Part shown: piece by piece, positions 46,146 to 46,224 of the stretch
Layout of the letters: every line of letters starts with the position of its first letter
Position numbering within the stretch: the first letter of the stretch is position 1
Origin: Umezawaea endophytica
GTDB lineage: Bacteria > Actinomycetota > Actinomycetes > Mycobacteriales > Pseudonocardiaceae
NCBI RefSeq assembly: GCF_025061645.1
Contig: NZ_JANYMP010000019.1
Location: forward strand, 149,697-195,920
DNA length: 46,224 nucleotides
Direction of reading: 5' to 3'
Notes under the pieces: model-generated
What the model was told of the DNA's origin: nothing
Databases searched by the model: none
The model's input: the letters and a program-made list of their open reading frames with translations, nothing else
Translations under genes and position numbers: made by a program

Positions 46146-46224
46146 GTAGGTGGGTCGGCAGTTAGGTTCTTTTGTCTTTCTGACGACCACCTACGAATCC
46201 GGACGCCGCCTACGCAGCGTGGCC

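Noticed and set aside
46146-46224. Further gene at the right edge
   Set aside because: 79 bp after the last GtrA stop show no convincing start, ribosome site or RNA structure; I see nothing definable there.

Overview
This is a high-GC actinobacterial chromosome segment. Frequent GTG/TTG starts, strongly GC-biased third codon positions, WhiB, F420 biosynthesis (fbiA/fbiB), paired LCP ligases, rmlB/rmlD/wbbL and several very long open frames antisense to real genes all fit a Pseudonocardiales-type organism (Saccharothrix/Lentzea/Actinosynnema-like). That placement is inferred from gene content, not from a search. From memory, the gene order follows the Mycobacterium tuberculosis Rv3255c-Rv3277 neighbourhood (manA, pmm, DUF3499, zincin-like, whiB2, fbiA, fbiB, manC, wbbL, rmlD, LCP, TIGR03089, fadE25, purE, purK, GtrA), with lineage-specific insertions. 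No tRNA, rRNA, CRISPR, IS or phage genes were seen.

Region by region. 1-2.6 kb: APC amino-acid permease with an operator-like inverted repeat, and a CDF metal transporter. 2.6-7.0 kb: minus-strand mannose/hexose-phosphate operon (DUF3499, phosphomannomutase, Trm112-like, SIS protein, manA). 7.2-11.3 kb: a zincin-fold protein lacking its HExxH, convergent with a giant GT2-membrane glycosyltransferase, then whiB2. 11.6-15.2 kb: plus-strand M50 protease, fbiA, fbiB and NUDIX, the last three with overlapping reading frames. 15.3-19.2 kb: minus-strand manC translationally coupled to a DNA glycosylase, an unrecognised Gln-rich protein, wbbL, and a DUF4396 membrane protein behind a RicR-like copper box. 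19.3-26.1 kb: five-gene glycosyltransferase island, including a GT2-GT4 fusion. 26.2-30.1 kb: a 54-residue ORF, an Imm1-like protein, an aminotransferase, and rmlB-rmlD. 30.2-33.8 kb: two LCP proteins and TIGR03089. 33.9-36.4 kb: SDR, VC0807-like, DoxX, lipoprotein. 36.4-39.3 kb: fadE25 and purK-purE. 39.4-42.5 kb: GntR-ABC operon and a degenerate GGDEF-like protein. 42.7-46.1 kb: an ECF sigma factor fused to its own zinc finger, membrane segments and extracytoplasmic domain, then tandem GtrA genes.

The dominant theme is envelope polysaccharide. manA, pmm and manC supply GDP-mannose. rmlB/rmlD supply dTDP-rhamnose (rmlA and rmlC are not in the window). WbbL would place rhamnose on the lipid-linked linker, the glycosyltransferases extend glycans, LCP proteins attach them to peptidoglycan, and GtrA proteins may flip lipid-linked sugars. 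The strongest candidates for new biology are the one-piece membrane-tethered sigma factor, the DUF4396 gene with its copper-type operator, the Gln-rich protein between manC and wbbL, and the glycosyltransferase island. The window also holds many clear inverted repeats at promoters and strong hairpins after genes. No intergenic stretch exceeds about 260 bp.
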